DNA of 23,822 nucleotides from JAGLTN01 sp023135255 (GCA_030639495.1 DAOWCP010000033.1:1-23822); one strand, 5' to 3'. Counted from the stretch's first letter, positions 16,530-23,822 are shown. Program-made: numbers and translations. Notes: generated by a model not told the origin, from the sequence alone.

Positions 16530-17924
16530 GTGTATTTGCTAAACAGGTTGCTTAAACTTCGTTTTGTAATGCTTATCGTCCCATTACTGCTGCTTACAGG
16601 CTGTAATGCTCCGAGAGACAACCTCATTGCTTTCAACAAACTTTACCAGTCCAACGACTATCAGGCATCTTGTAATTACGCACAGGCAAAAATAAGCAAA
16701 AGTAAAAACCCCAAAGCAGAAGACCTCCTCTGGACACTGCAATTAGCATCTCTCGAAAGATTCAACCAGAACTACTCCCAGAGCACGTCCCATTTTGACA
16801 GCGCAGAAAACATGCTCAAATATTTCGATTTAAAAGATTCAGACGCAATTGATGCAATAGGGGCTATGGCAATAAACGACAACATAGTTCCATACAAAGG
16901 TCAGGAATATGACGGCATCATGGTAAATACCTACAAAGCCCTGAACTTCTTGGCGGAGAAAAAAATGGACCTTGCCCGCGTAGAGTTCAACCGTGCCCTC
17001 GACCGCCAGAGAAGAGCAAAAGATAAATTCAGCAAAGAAATTGCAAAACTCCAGCAGGAAATAGATCAAAGACAACAGGAAAACGCCAATATACAAAAAA
17101 ACGTGGACAACCCTGAAATACAGGATAAAATCAGACAGTCTTATCCCGGCCTATATGATTTTCAGGTATACCCCGATTTCATAAACCCATTCACAACTTA
17201 CCTTGCCGGTATCTATTTTAACCTGGCAGGGGATTACTCCCAGGCGAATTTTCTGTTCAAACAATCTTTAGGCATGGTCGACAATAATTATATCGCTGAA
17301 GATTTGAAAGCTACAGATGAAATACTCGCAGGCACAAAAAAACTCGAAAATACAACCTGGCTGATATACGAGAACGGCCTGGGGCCTGTAAAAGAAGAAT
17401 TCCGTATCGACCTGCCATTATTCATAATCACAAAAAAAATCCTCTACACCGGCATCGCACTTCCAAAGCTGGAATTCAGAGCCTCGGCAAGCCCCTATTT
17501 AAAAATAGAGGCCGCGGACCAAAACTACGACACAGCCTTGGTTGCGAGCATGGACCGTGTTATCCAGACCGAGTTCAAAAAAGATTACCAGGCAACACTA
17601 ATCCGCGCAATAGTCTCCGCAACCGCAAAAGCGACCGCACAGTATATGTTTCAGAGTAGTGGTCAAAATGCCGGCTCACTGATGGCTATCGGAATGGCGA
17701 TTTACAGCTTTACGACAACTGCCGCTGACGTGCGTATCTGGACAACTTTGCCAAAAGAGTTCCAGGTAGCAAGGTTTACCACCCCACCAGACAGAAAACT
17801 GAAAATTACCCCATCCGGGATGGCCCCATTTTTCGTCGATATTCCTTCTTGCAATAATTCCATAATATATGTTAAAATACCATTCAACGGTGCGAATCCG
17901 GTTATTGATATAATGACGTTTTAA
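16530..17924 (+). CDS. COG3014-like lipoprotein
   Basis: First gene of the envelope operon. The GTG at 16530 is chosen because AGGAGG ends 5 bases before it; an ATG at 16569 lies inside the signal peptide. The signal peptide ends in a textbook lipobox LLLTGC with Cys25. The 464-aa protein has TPR-like helices (about 30-160 and 215-255), a Gln/Lys/Glu-rich coiled coil (about 160-195) and a C-terminal part with a Gly/Ala-rich helix region (AIVSATAKATAQYMFQSSG) and a beta-rich end. Size, lipobox, helical layout and neighbours match the uncharacterised COG3014 family, which in other bacteria also travels with YcfL and LpoB homologues. Function is unknown; assembly or regulation of cell-wall synthesis is inferred from context. 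Confidence 0.8.
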   Translation: MYLLNRLLKLRFVMLIVPLLLLTGCNAPRDNLIAFNKLYQSNDYQASCNYAQAKISKSKNPKAEDLLWTLQLASLERFNQNYSQSTSHFDSAENMLKYFDLKDSDAIDAIGAMAINDNIVPYKGQEYDGIMVNTYKALNFLAEKKMDLARVEFNRALDRQRRAKDKFSKEIAKLQQEIDQRQQENANIQKNVDNPEIQDKIRQSYPGLYDFQVYPDFINPFTTYLAGIYFNLAGDYSQANFLFKQSLGMVDNNYIAEDLKATDEILAGTKKLENTTWLIYENGLGPVKEEFRIDLPLFIITKKILYTGIALPKLEFRASASPYLKIEAADQNYDTALVASMDRVIQTEFKKDYQATLIRAIVSATAKATAQYMFQSSGQNAGSLMAIGMAIYSFTTTAADVRIWTTLPKEFQVARFTTPPDRKLKITPSGMAPFFVDIPSCNNSIIYVKIPFNGANPVIDIMTF

Positions 17925-17951
17925 TTTAAATTTTTTGTTGGGAGAATTATT

Positions 17952-18398
17952 ATGAAAACATTATTACTGATAGCCTGCGTGATAGTCTCTGTCGTGCTCG
18001 TCGGCTGCAATGAACAAAGTAGCGACAGCAGGGTCGTAGTACAGGACAAGGTCAAAAGTGATACCCTCAGCGGTAACGCCGTCACCCGCTCGATTGTCAC
18101 AGCGATAAGTGCTGTCGTGGGACATGGTGTTGAAGTTAAAGATGTAACAGTAAGAAGAAACGATGCAGATCTGCTCGAAGTTAACGTTAAAGGCTACAAC
18201 AAAGCCTACAGCACAAAACAATTCGAATATTTCATGAAATGGCTCGATAAAGATGGCGCTGTTATCGAATCTATAACAAATAAATGGATGCCGGTCTCCG
18301 CTGTTGCAAGATCCAATTTCAGCTTCAAAACGGTAGCTACAACACCAGAGGCTGTTGATTTTAGAATGAATACCAGAAAAAATAGAAAGGTTAAATAA
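17952..18398 (+). CDS. YcfL-like (DUF1425) lipoprotein
   Basis: A 148-aa protein with a signal peptide and the lipobox VLVGC (Cys19). The mature part fits a YcfL/DUF1425 domain: a beta-sandwich-like pattern with the conserved-looking KQFEYFMKWLDKDG and AVARSNFSFKTVATTP stretches. YcfL is a small outer-membrane lipoprotein of unknown function encoded next to lpoB in enterobacteria, and that neighbourhood is kept here. GGGAG precedes the ATG. Its stop codon overlaps the next gene's ATG by one base (TAATG), indicating translational coupling with lpoB. Confidence 0.82.
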   Translation: MKTLLLIACVIVSVVLVGCNEQSSDSRVVVQDKVKSDTLSGNAVTRSIVTAISAVVGHGVEVKDVTVRRNDADLLEVNVKGYNKAYSTKQFEYFMKWLDKDGAVIESITNKWMPVSAVARSNFSFKTVATTPEAVDFRMNTRKNRKVK

Positions 18399-19006
18399 TG
18401 AAAACTATTCTGTCACTAATTTTGTTGTCAATTTTGTTCGCACTAACAGGCTGTGTTCAGGAAACCAGAAATATCGACATGGTAAATGATGATGCCAAAG
18501 CTGTTCTGGCATTAGATTACAGAGACTTTGACCGGGCGGCAACCGAAATGGTTCGCTCGATGATAGGTTCCGGCAAGCTAAGGAAAAACGATGGCAGCAG
18601 GTACGTTATGGCTTCAGGGCGGGTTATAAACGATACTATGCAGCGGATCGATACCGACCAGCTTATGGCGAAGATCGAAGAAGAACTCTTAAACAGCGGC
18701 CAGGTCGTTATGACCTCTGCCGTCGGCTCAGGAGATGCCGTAGATCAGCTTGTCCACGATAACCGCGACCTCAGGGATAACGAAGAATTTGACCAAAGCT
18801 CAGTAGCTGCCAAAGGAACTCTGCTGGCTCCGGATTTAAGTGTTTCAGGTAAGATTCTCCAGAGAAACATCAGCTACGACAAAAAAACCCAGCAGGTTGA
18901 ATATTATTTCCAGCTTAGGGTCACCGATATGAAAAGCGGTTTAAGATTCTGGCAGAAAGAAACTATAATAGGCAAAAGAGGAAGCAAAAAATCTGTTGCC
19001 TGGTAA
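18398..19006 (+). CDS. lpoB: LpoB-like penicillin-binding protein activator lipoprotein
   Basis: In E. coli, LpoB reaches from the outer membrane through the peptidoglycan to activate the synthase PBP1b. This 202-aa protein has lipobox ALTGC (Cys19) and the family's diagnostic run ASGRVINDTMQRIDTDQL (about residues 69-86), followed by EELLNSGQVVMTSAVG. The end (YYFQLRVTDMKSGLRFWQKE) fits the last strands of the LpoB fold. The linker after the lipid anchor is short compared with that of E. coli LpoB, which could mean a different reach or anchoring membrane. It is translationally coupled to the YcfL-like gene. The fold is well supported; the PBP partner is not visible here. Confidence 0.88.
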   Translation: MKTILSLILLSILFALTGCVQETRNIDMVNDDAKAVLALDYRDFDRAATEMVRSMIGSGKLRKNDGSRYVMASGRVINDTMQRIDTDQLMAKIEEELLNSGQVVMTSAVGSGDAVDQLVHDNRDLRDNEEFDQSSVAAKGTLLAPDLSVSGKILQRNISYDKKTQQVEYYFQLRVTDMKSGLRFWQKETIIGKRGSKKSVAW

Positions 19007-19041
19007 TAGATTCCTTAACTTAATTTAAAAGGAACAATGAA

Positions 19042-20346
19042 ATGAAAACTTTAGCCTCATTATTATTGATTACCGTATTATTCTCTGTAGCCTTTGCCGC
19101 GGATGATGTAATAGTCGTTGAAACCAAAGGCCGGGGACTCGAAAGAAACGAAGCCATCAAAGATGCCGTCTACCTCGCTGTCGGTCAGGCAAAAGGCATT
19201 GTTGTCAATTCTGATGAATATGAATTTGATTTCTTCTCAGCTTCGGTGGATGTCGATCGACAGGGCACAAAAAAAACCGCAGGTGTTGATGTTGTCAACG
19301 TTGAGAGCACAGGCACCAGTTACAAAAATAAAATAAGCGGCGTAGTTAAAACTTATGAAGTGCTTGAGGAAAAAGAACTTGATGACGGCACATATGAAGT
19401 AAAATTGAAAGTCTATGTCTATGACTATACGCCTCTTGATCAAACTAAAAAAATCAAAGTCGCTGTAATGGCTGTAAATGTTGGCAGGCGAAGCTATGTT
19501 TTCGGAAACACAAATATCCCAGGTGAGGAAGTTTCGACTCTGCTTACAAACAAGCTTGCTAATGCTTTGACGCAGACAAATAAATTTGCGGTTCTCGACA
19601 GGCAGCATATGGATAAGTTTGCCCGTGAAAAGAGAATACTCCTTTCGGATTCAGCCTCGCTTGCTGAAAAAGCAAAGATCGGGAAAATGCTCGGTGCCGA
19701 CTATATGCTTATCGCTGAAGTTACCGATCTTGAGTTGATTAAAAAAACGATCACAGAAAAAGCAACCAATCACACCAGAACAGAGTATGAAGCTAATTTC
19801 GGATTGAGTTACAAAATGATATCGCCTCCTACAAGCCAGGTTAAATTGGCAGATGAATTATTTTTGTCACTGGAAAATAAGGATATCAGAAAATTTACAA
19901 AATACTGGCAGCCTGAAAGATGGGACTACACCGATATTAAAAACGGCCTTTTTTCACAGGTCGCCAAGCAGACAATCGAAGTTATCCTCGAAAGGCTTTA
20001 TCCTGCCAAAATTGCTTCTGTTCAAAAGCCTGACATTGTAATTATTAACCAGGGTGGCAAAACGATAATCCCGGGCGGTTTGTATCAGGTATTCATACAA
20101 GGCAAAGAGATAATCGATTCTGACACGGGCCTGTCACTGGGGCAGATTGAAACACCAATAGCTACGATAGAGGTCAATAAAGTTCTTGCTAATATTTCTT
20201 ATGCCCAGGTTATTGCCGGCGACTTGTCAAAAATTACCGAGGGTCTGGTTTGCCGAGCAGTAAAAGAAGAAAAATATGAACCCGCTGGCGCAAAAAGTGA
20301 TGTAATAAAAACCCGCTCAGGTGGCGTAAAATTACCTTTCGATTAA
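19042..20346 (+). CDS. exported FlgT/CsgG-like protein
   Basis: Last gene of the envelope operon, 434 aa, with an ordinary signal peptide (cleavage after AFA, about residue 19) and no lipobox. Residues 22-110 (VVETKGRGLERNEAIKDAVY) resemble the N-terminal domain of FlgT-type proteins. Residues 135-235 (KIKVAVMAVNVG, NKFAVLDRQHMDKFAREK, GKMLGADYMLIAEVTDLEL) form the CsgG/TolB-N-like domain. Residues 340-410 (GGLYQVFIQGKEIIDSDTG) resemble the FlgT C-terminal domain. FlgT builds a periplasmic ring of the vibrio flagellar motor, and CsgG is the curli secretion pore. No flagellar or curli gene lies nearby, so a different ring- or pore-like role linked to LpoB is the more cautious inference. An AAAGGA site precedes the ATG; an intrinsic terminator follows. 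Confidence 0.8.
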   Translation: MKTLASLLLITVLFSVAFAADDVIVVETKGRGLERNEAIKDAVYLAVGQAKGIVVNSDEYEFDFFSASVDVDRQGTKKTAGVDVVNVESTGTSYKNKISGVVKTYEVLEEKELDDGTYEVKLKVYVYDYTPLDQTKKIKVAVMAVNVGRRSYVFGNTNIPGEEVSTLLTNKLANALTQTNKFAVLDRQHMDKFAREKRILLSDSASLAEKAKIGKMLGADYMLIAEVTDLELIKKTITEKATNHTRTEYEANFGLSYKMISPPTSQVKLADELFLSLENKDIRKFTKYWQPERWDYTDIKNGLFSQVAKQTIEVILERLYPAKIASVQKPDIVIINQGGKTIIPGGLYQVFIQGKEIIDSDTGLSLGQIETPIATIEVNKVLANISYAQVIAGDLSKITEGLVCRAVKEEKYEPAGAKSDVIKTRSGGVKLPFD

Positions 20347-20372
20347 TAAATCGATAAATCCCTGAACCCCAA

Positions 20373-20408
20373 AAGCCGATCTGCAAACAAACAGCTCGGC
20401 TTTTTTTT
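20373..20408 (+). terminator. intrinsic terminator of the envelope operon
   Basis: AAGCCGATCTG (20373-20383) pairs with CAGCTCGGCTT (20392-20402) with one mismatch and an 8-base loop, followed by a run of T residues (20401-20408). It lies 27 bases past the last operon gene. Confidence 0.93.
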
Positions 20409-20452
20409 ATGCAATCTCATCAAAAAACTGCTATATTATCTAATCTGGTCAT

Positions 20453-20560
20453 TATACCAATCCCAATTAAATTTTTTGCTTTATCCGCGGGTAAATAACT
20501 CAAAGATAAGAAGTTATGGATTTATTCGCGGAAATTTATTACCATGAATGGTATTATAAA
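20453..20560 (+). repeat. structured intergenic repeat, copy B
   Basis: Same element as copy A, between the envelope operon terminator and queC. The TCCGCGGGTAA (20484-20494) and TTATTCGCGGA (20522-20532) arms are identical to A, with inner stem ATAACT/AGTTAT. The terminal palindrome is TACCATGAATGGTA (20540-20553), differing from A at two positions that pair with each other. The 5' end TATACC and 3' end GGTAT form short terminal inverted repeats. Confidence 0.87.
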
Positions 20561-20582
20561 AGTTGTCTGAAGGAAGCAGATT

Positions 20583-21275
20583 GTGAAAAACAAAAAAGCG
20601 GTTATATTACTTAGCGGCGGATTAGATTCCGCTACAACATTAGCCATCGCGAAAAGCCGAAACTTCGATTGCTACGCCCTTAGCTTTCGTTATGGTCAGC
20701 GTCACGAAACGGAAATATCACATGCTGAAAAAGTTGCTGATTTTCTCAGCGTTATCGACCATCGAATTTTAGACATCGACCTGGCGGCTTTCGGCGGCTC
20801 ATCACTAACCGATAAATCCATGAAAGTTTCCAAAGATCGCACCAACATAGGCAAAGGCCCAATACCGCTGACCTACGTTCCCGCGAGAAACATTATATTC
20901 CTCAGCTATGCACTTGCCTGGGCAGAAGTCCTCGGCGCATTCGATATATTCATAGGCGTAAACGCAGCAGACTATAGCGGCTACCCCGATTGTCGCCCGG
21001 AGTTTATAGAAGCTTTCGAAAAAGCCGCAAACCTCGCAACCGCAGCAGCAGTCGAAAACAAAGGCACCTTCAAAATAAATACCCCAATAATAGAAATGAC
21101 AAAAGCACAGATAATAAAAACCGGTACCGCTCTCGGCTTTGATTACTCCCTGACACATAGCTGTTACGACCCCGATGAGGCCGGTAGAAGTTGCGGCCAT
21201 TGCGATTCATGCAAATTAAGACTAAAAGGCTTTGCACAAGCCAACCTGAAAGATCCGATAGAATACCAGAAATGA
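20583..21275 (+). CDS. queC: 7-cyano-7-deazaguanine (preQ0) synthase
   Basis: QueC uses ATP and ammonia to turn 7-carboxy-7-deazaguanine into preQ0, two steps after QueD and one after QueE in the pathway. The 230-aa protein has the PP-loop SGGLDS (11-16) and, at the C-terminus, the four-cysteine zinc site Cys194, Cys204, Cys207 and Cys210 (SCGHCDSCK). YVPARNIIFLSYALAWAE and the IGVNAADYSGYPDCRPEF block are characteristic. The start is a GTG preceded by AAGGA about 9 bases upstream. Repeat copy B fills most of the leader and copy C the gap to queE. Confidence 0.97.
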   Translation: MKNKKAVILLSGGLDSATTLAIAKSRNFDCYALSFRYGQRHETEISHAEKVADFLSVIDHRILDIDLAAFGGSSLTDKSMKVSKDRTNIGKGPIPLTYVPARNIIFLSYALAWAEVLGAFDIFIGVNAADYSGYPDCRPEFIEAFEKAANLATAAAVENKGTFKINTPIIEMTKAQIIKTGTALGFDYSLTHSCYDPDEAGRSCGHCDSCKLRLKGFAQANLKDPIEYQK

Positions 21276-21277
21276 AA

Positions 21278-21367
21278 ATTATACCCTTCAGGGTAAGAAA
21301 TTTTCGCGAGAAAAGTTATAATCCCGATAAATCGGGATACTCGCGGATAAACGGAAAAACTTAATTG
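21278..21367 (-). repeat. structured intergenic repeat, copy C (inverted)
   Basis: The element in reverse orientation occupies almost the whole gap between queC and queE, and its end reaches the first base of the queE GTG. Terminal palindrome at 21282-21295. Arms CGCGAG (21305-21310) and CTCGCG (21340-21345) pair, and enclose a perfect ATCCCGAT/ATCGGGAT hairpin (21321-21338) not seen in copies A and B. Confidence 0.85.
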
Positions 21368-22050
21368 TGATTAGTATAATAGAAATATTTTATTCATTAC
21401 AAGGCGAAGGATTCCTCGCAGGTAGGCCCAGCGTATTCGTTCGCATCGCAGGCTGTCCGCTTCGTTGCAGATACTGCGATACTCCATACGCCTGGTCAGA
21501 TAAAAACGCCATCGATCTCACCATTGACCAGATTACAGAATCCGTCAAAAAATATAATTGTCACTCAGTCGTCGTAACGGGCGGCGAACCAATGATAAAC
21601 CCGCAATTACCCGAATTGCTGAATAAGCTAAAAGAAAACGCCTTGCACATTACCATAGAAACTGCCGGCATAAAATTCGTCCCCAATTTGCCCTGCGACC
21701 TGATGAGCATAAGCCCTAAGCTAACTAATTCAATCCCCGAAGATGCCGCTGCCGCTAAAACTCATAACCAAAATTGCTTGAATATAGATGCCCTGAAACA
21801 GCTGACAAAAATTTATAACTATCAGCTGAAATTTGTAGTAGATACCCCTAAAGACCTCGAAGATATCCAGCAATTGCTCGCTAAGCTGCCCGCTGTTGAC
21901 AAAGAAAAAGTAATGCTGATGCCCCAAGCCTCTACCCGGCAGCAATACCTCGAAAAATCCCAAATCGTCGCAGACCTCTGCAAAGAGACTCACTTCACAT
22001 TTTGCCAGAGATTGCACATCCTCCTATATGGCAACCAAAAGGGCGTTTGA
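21367..22050 (+). CDS. queE: 7-carboxy-7-deazaguanine synthase (radical SAM)
   Basis: QueE is a radical-SAM enzyme that contracts 6-carboxy-tetrahydropterin to 7-carboxy-7-deazaguanine, the substrate of QueC. The 227-aa protein has FYSLQGEGFLAGRPSVFVR, the cluster motif Cys30-x3-Cys34-x2-Cys37 (GCPLRCRYCDTPYAW) and VVVTGGEPMINPQ for SAM binding, all normal for the family. The start is GTG at 21367. The only purine-rich candidate Shine-Dalgarno (CGGAAAA) lies inside repeat copy C. It follows queC by 91 bases on the same strand, so the pair probably forms one transcript through the repeat. Confidence 0.96.
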   Translation: MISIIEIFYSLQGEGFLAGRPSVFVRIAGCPLRCRYCDTPYAWSDKNAIDLTIDQITESVKKYNCHSVVVTGGEPMINPQLPELLNKLKENALHITIETAGIKFVPNLPCDLMSISPKLTNSIPEDAAAAKTHNQNCLNIDALKQLTKIYNYQLKFVVDTPKDLEDIQQLLAKLPAVDKEKVMLMPQASTRQQYLEKSQIVADLCKETHFTFCQRLHILLYGNQKGV

Positions 22051-22093
22051 GCTTTTTGGGTTACGAACTGGCTGCTAAATTTCTAACTACTCA

Positions 22094-22191
22094 CAACTGA
22101 GTTTTTTTGTTTATCCGAGGGTAAATAACTTTGGAACAGCACTTTATAACTTTCCTCGCGAAAATTTCTTACCCTGAAGGGTATAAAATTG
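22094..22191 (+). repeat. structured intergenic repeat, copy D
   Basis: Copy between queE and the tRNA-Leu promoter. Arms CGAGG (22116-22120) and CCTCG (22154-22158) differ from the other copies but still pair. The terminal palindrome TACCCTGAAGGGTA (22170-22183) is identical to A. Its 3' half matches copy C, making A/B and C/D two subgroups. Confidence 0.84.
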
Positions 22192-22202
22192 CCGAAAAAC
22201 AC

Positions 22203-22230
22203 TTGCTCAGCCCGGTTTTTTAGATAGAAT
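22203..22230 (+). promoter_or_regulatory. promoter for tRNA-Leu
   Basis: -35 TTGCTC (22203-22208), 16-base spacer and -10 TAGAAT (22225-22230), about 12 bases before the mature tRNA. No other gene could transcribe the tRNA except by readthrough from queE. Confidence 0.6.
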
Positions 22231-22242
22231 ACCTGTTCCGAT

Positions 22243-22326
22243 GCCCAGGTGGCGGAATAGGCAGACGCGCTAGCTTGAGGGGCTAGTGTCCTTAGGGACG
22301 TGCTGGTTCGACTCCAGTTCTGGGCA
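22243..22326 (+). tRNA. tRNA-Leu, anticodon GAG
   Basis: An 84-base class II tRNA. Acceptor arms GCCCAGG and TCTGGGC pair with one G-T and discriminator A. The anticodon stem CTAGC/GCTAG encloses the loop TTGAGGG, giving anticodon GAG (reads CUC and CUU). A long variable arm GTCC/GGAC and a T-arm CTGG-TTCGACT-CCAG complete the structure. The 3' CCA is not encoded and a T-rich stretch follows at once. Confidence 0.95.
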
Positions 22327-22351
22327 TTTTTTAATTTTATTTTTACTTGTT

Positions 22352-23776
22352 TTATTTCGATAAAGCCAACGCACCCATTGGGTCCCAGGGCGGAAGTATC
22401 AGAGGCTTTTCCGTTAGAGCATTTTGAAGCTCCTCAGACAGCATACTCTTCTTTATAGCCACTTCAAATACATATTCATCGAACCATTTGTCAGTAATTA
22501 TGTAGAAACCGTCCAGGCCGCTCTTTTCGCTCCCGCTGTTTTCAACTCTCCATTTCCTTGGTTTTGAATCCAGGACATCTACGCCGGTAAATACCATTGC
22601 GTGAATCATCTGGCTGATATGGTAAACCATTTTTTCAGCTTTTTTCATTGGGAAATCTGTGCCATAAGCGATTTCATAGTCATAAAGCTGGTCATCCCAA
22701 AGTCCAAGCTCACTTGAGACTTTTTTACGGCTGTCGCAGCCGAACCATACGGGTTCACCATCCATTATCGTTTTCATTGCAAGTTCTTTAATAAGGCTGA
22801 TGTCAACGTTGAGGTATAGTATCTGGTCACCGCCGACAACGTTGCCAAGATACGCGATCGTCATGGTACGATTCATCGGACTGGTTTCGCGCGGATCGTT
22901 GACAAGGCAAACATACTCATCCAGATCAATAGTTACATATTTTTCTGCGAATTGCTTTGGTGTCATTTCGCCGTCACGATGGAAATTATTATCTTTGTCC
23001 CGCCACTGCCAGATAAATTTTTCCGGAGGTGTGCCGAGGTGAATGCATAACATTCTGTAAATAACGGTTAGTGTTTCTTTCTTAATCTGACGCAGTTTTT
23101 TGATATTCGCTCCGTTGGCATGAAGTTTCCTTATGTTCATTGCGCCTTCGTGGAGTTTTTTTCGCAGCATGAGATTCATCTTCCTGCTGTTGGAAGAGCT
23201 GAACGATTCGGGCATCGCCGACTTAGGAACTAAACCATGTTTTTTAACCAGTGAAACGAACATGTTCCATTGTCCTCCGTCACCAAGTGATGTTGACAAA
23301 AGATAATCAACGATCCTGTCGCCGTTGGGACGCTCTGCGGTGTCGATTATGGCTTCGAGCAGATAATTTGAACGTTCAAACTTGTCCCAGAAGAAAACAT
23401 AACTCTGGCTGAACTCGAAGTTTTCAATGTTCATTTTCTTTATCGCGCCTGCGCGAAGTAAATTTGTTCCTGCGAACATCCAGCAGCGTCCTGAACGCTT
23501 TTGATTTGTTACTTCCCAGTCATCGATCTTATGTGAAAAGGTATTGTCGATACTTGTCACTACCTTGTAATTTCGTGTAAGATTGTCGATGTGGTCTTTC
23601 GTTAAGGCGTTTTGCCTTAGCTTGTTAGTGGGATCCGAATTGAAATCTTTTTCCATCTGTGCCAGCTCTTTGGCTGTGACTGGTTGTGCGTTTTCAGAAA
23701 GATCTTTCATTTCTGCCGGACTTACAGAACAAATAAATAAAGCTAAAAAAACAGTGATCAACTTTGAAATTTTCAT
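22352..23776 (-). CDS. exported C1B cysteine peptidase (bleomycin-hydrolase/PepC family)
   Basis: A papain-like aminopeptidase. The active site is complete: Cys98 in NQKRSGRCWMFAGTN, His392 in MIHAMVFTGVDV and Asn413 in WRVENSG. The segment after Asn, normally NSWG, reads NSGS, so the usual Trp is missing. The family's C-terminal PPWDPMGALAL, which sits near the active site and limits the enzyme to aminopeptidase action, is present. At 474 aa it is slightly longer than most PepC because of an N-terminal signal peptide (hydrophobic 5-17, probable cleavage near residue 21); most family members are cytoplasmic. The Shine-Dalgarno is weak and the upstream DNA is repeat copy E. No terminator is visible before the tRNA. 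Confidence 0.93.
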   Translation of the reverse strand: MKISKLITVFLALFICSVSPAEMKDLSENAQPVTAKELAQMEKDFNSDPTNKLRQNALTKDHIDNLTRNYKVVTSIDNTFSHKIDDWEVTNQKRSGRCWMFAGTNLLRAGAIKKMNIENFEFSQSYVFFWDKFERSNYLLEAIIDTAERPNGDRIVDYLLSTSLGDGGQWNMFVSLVKKHGLVPKSAMPESFSSSNSRKMNLMLRKKLHEGAMNIRKLHANGANIKKLRQIKKETLTVIYRMLCIHLGTPPEKFIWQWRDKDNNFHRDGEMTPKQFAEKYVTIDLDEYVCLVNDPRETSPMNRTMTIAYLGNVVGGDQILYLNVDISLIKELAMKTIMDGEPVWFGCDSRKKVSSELGLWDDQLYDYEIAYGTDFPMKKAEKMVYHISQMIHAMVFTGVDVLDSKPRKWRVENSGSEKSGLDGFYIITDKWFDEYVFEVAIKKSMLSEELQNALTEKPLILPPWDPMGALALSK

Positions 23777-23779
23777 TTT

Positions 23780-23822
23780 TTATACCAATCCTAATTAAAT
23801 TTTTCGCTTTATCCGCGGGTAA
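23780..23822 (+). repeat. structured intergenic repeat, copy E (cut by the window edge)
   Basis: The first 43 bases match copy B almost exactly, from TATACCAATCC to the TCCGCGGGTAA arm. It lies 4 bases upstream of the C1B peptidase ATG, so it forms that gene's leader. The remainder is outside the window. Confidence 0.8.

Noticed and set aside
19042..20346. Curli secretion channel CsgG proper
   Set aside because: The protein lacks a lipobox and has added N- and C-terminal FlgT-like domains; no curli subunit or csgE/F genes are nearby.
20453..22191. CRISPR array from the repeated elements
   Set aside because: The copies are separated by complete genes, are in both orientations and vary in sequence, so they are dispersed repeats and not an array.

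Overview
The window looks like a chromosome segment from a free-living planctomycete, most likely class Phycisphaerae and near the Sedimentisphaerales. This is inferred, mainly from two secreted proteins ending in short dockerin-like EF-hand repeats of the 'D..DFxDFxxLAxxWL' kind common in that group, from the moderate-to-low GC bacterial sequence with clear Shine-Dalgarno sites and sigma70-type promoters, and from gene content. No phage, plasmid, transposase or CRISPR array is visible.

Left part (1-8560): the 5' two-thirds of gpmI (minus, running off the left edge) is divergent from a TPR lipoprotein gene followed directly by lspA (plus). These converge on a minus-strand housekeeping block transcribed coaE > rho > valS > a bifunctional-nuclease-like (DUF151) gene. 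coaE and rho have plausible promoters of their own, and rho ends in a strong intrinsic terminator.

Middle (8560-16400): a very small membrane-protein gene (55 aa), a glycogen/starch-synthase-like glycosyltransferase (minus), then, divergently, a large secreted subtilase fused to a PPC domain, a dockerin-like pair and a C-terminal FGE/sulfatase-modifying-factor-like domain. A zinc-ribbon gene and queF form a small minus-strand operon. A secreted protein with a truncated dockerin-like tail follows; a decayed second half of that tail lies just past its stop codon.

Right part (16400-23822): a compact four-gene plus-strand operon encodes three lipoproteins (COG3014-like, YcfL-like, LpoB-like) and an exported FlgT/CsgG-like protein, closed by an intrinsic terminator. 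Then come queC, queE, a tRNA-Leu(GAG) and a minus-strand C1B peptidase of the bleomycin-hydrolase family that carries a signal peptide. With queF, the window holds three steps of queuosine precursor (preQ0/preQ1) synthesis.

Five intergenic gaps carry copies of one roughly 90-108 bp structured repeat (about 6000, 20453, 21278, 22094 and 23780). Its hairpins are kept by paired base changes between copies. One copy fills the whole queC-queE gap and reaches into the queE start codon. The repeat family and the envelope operon are the two most promising leads.
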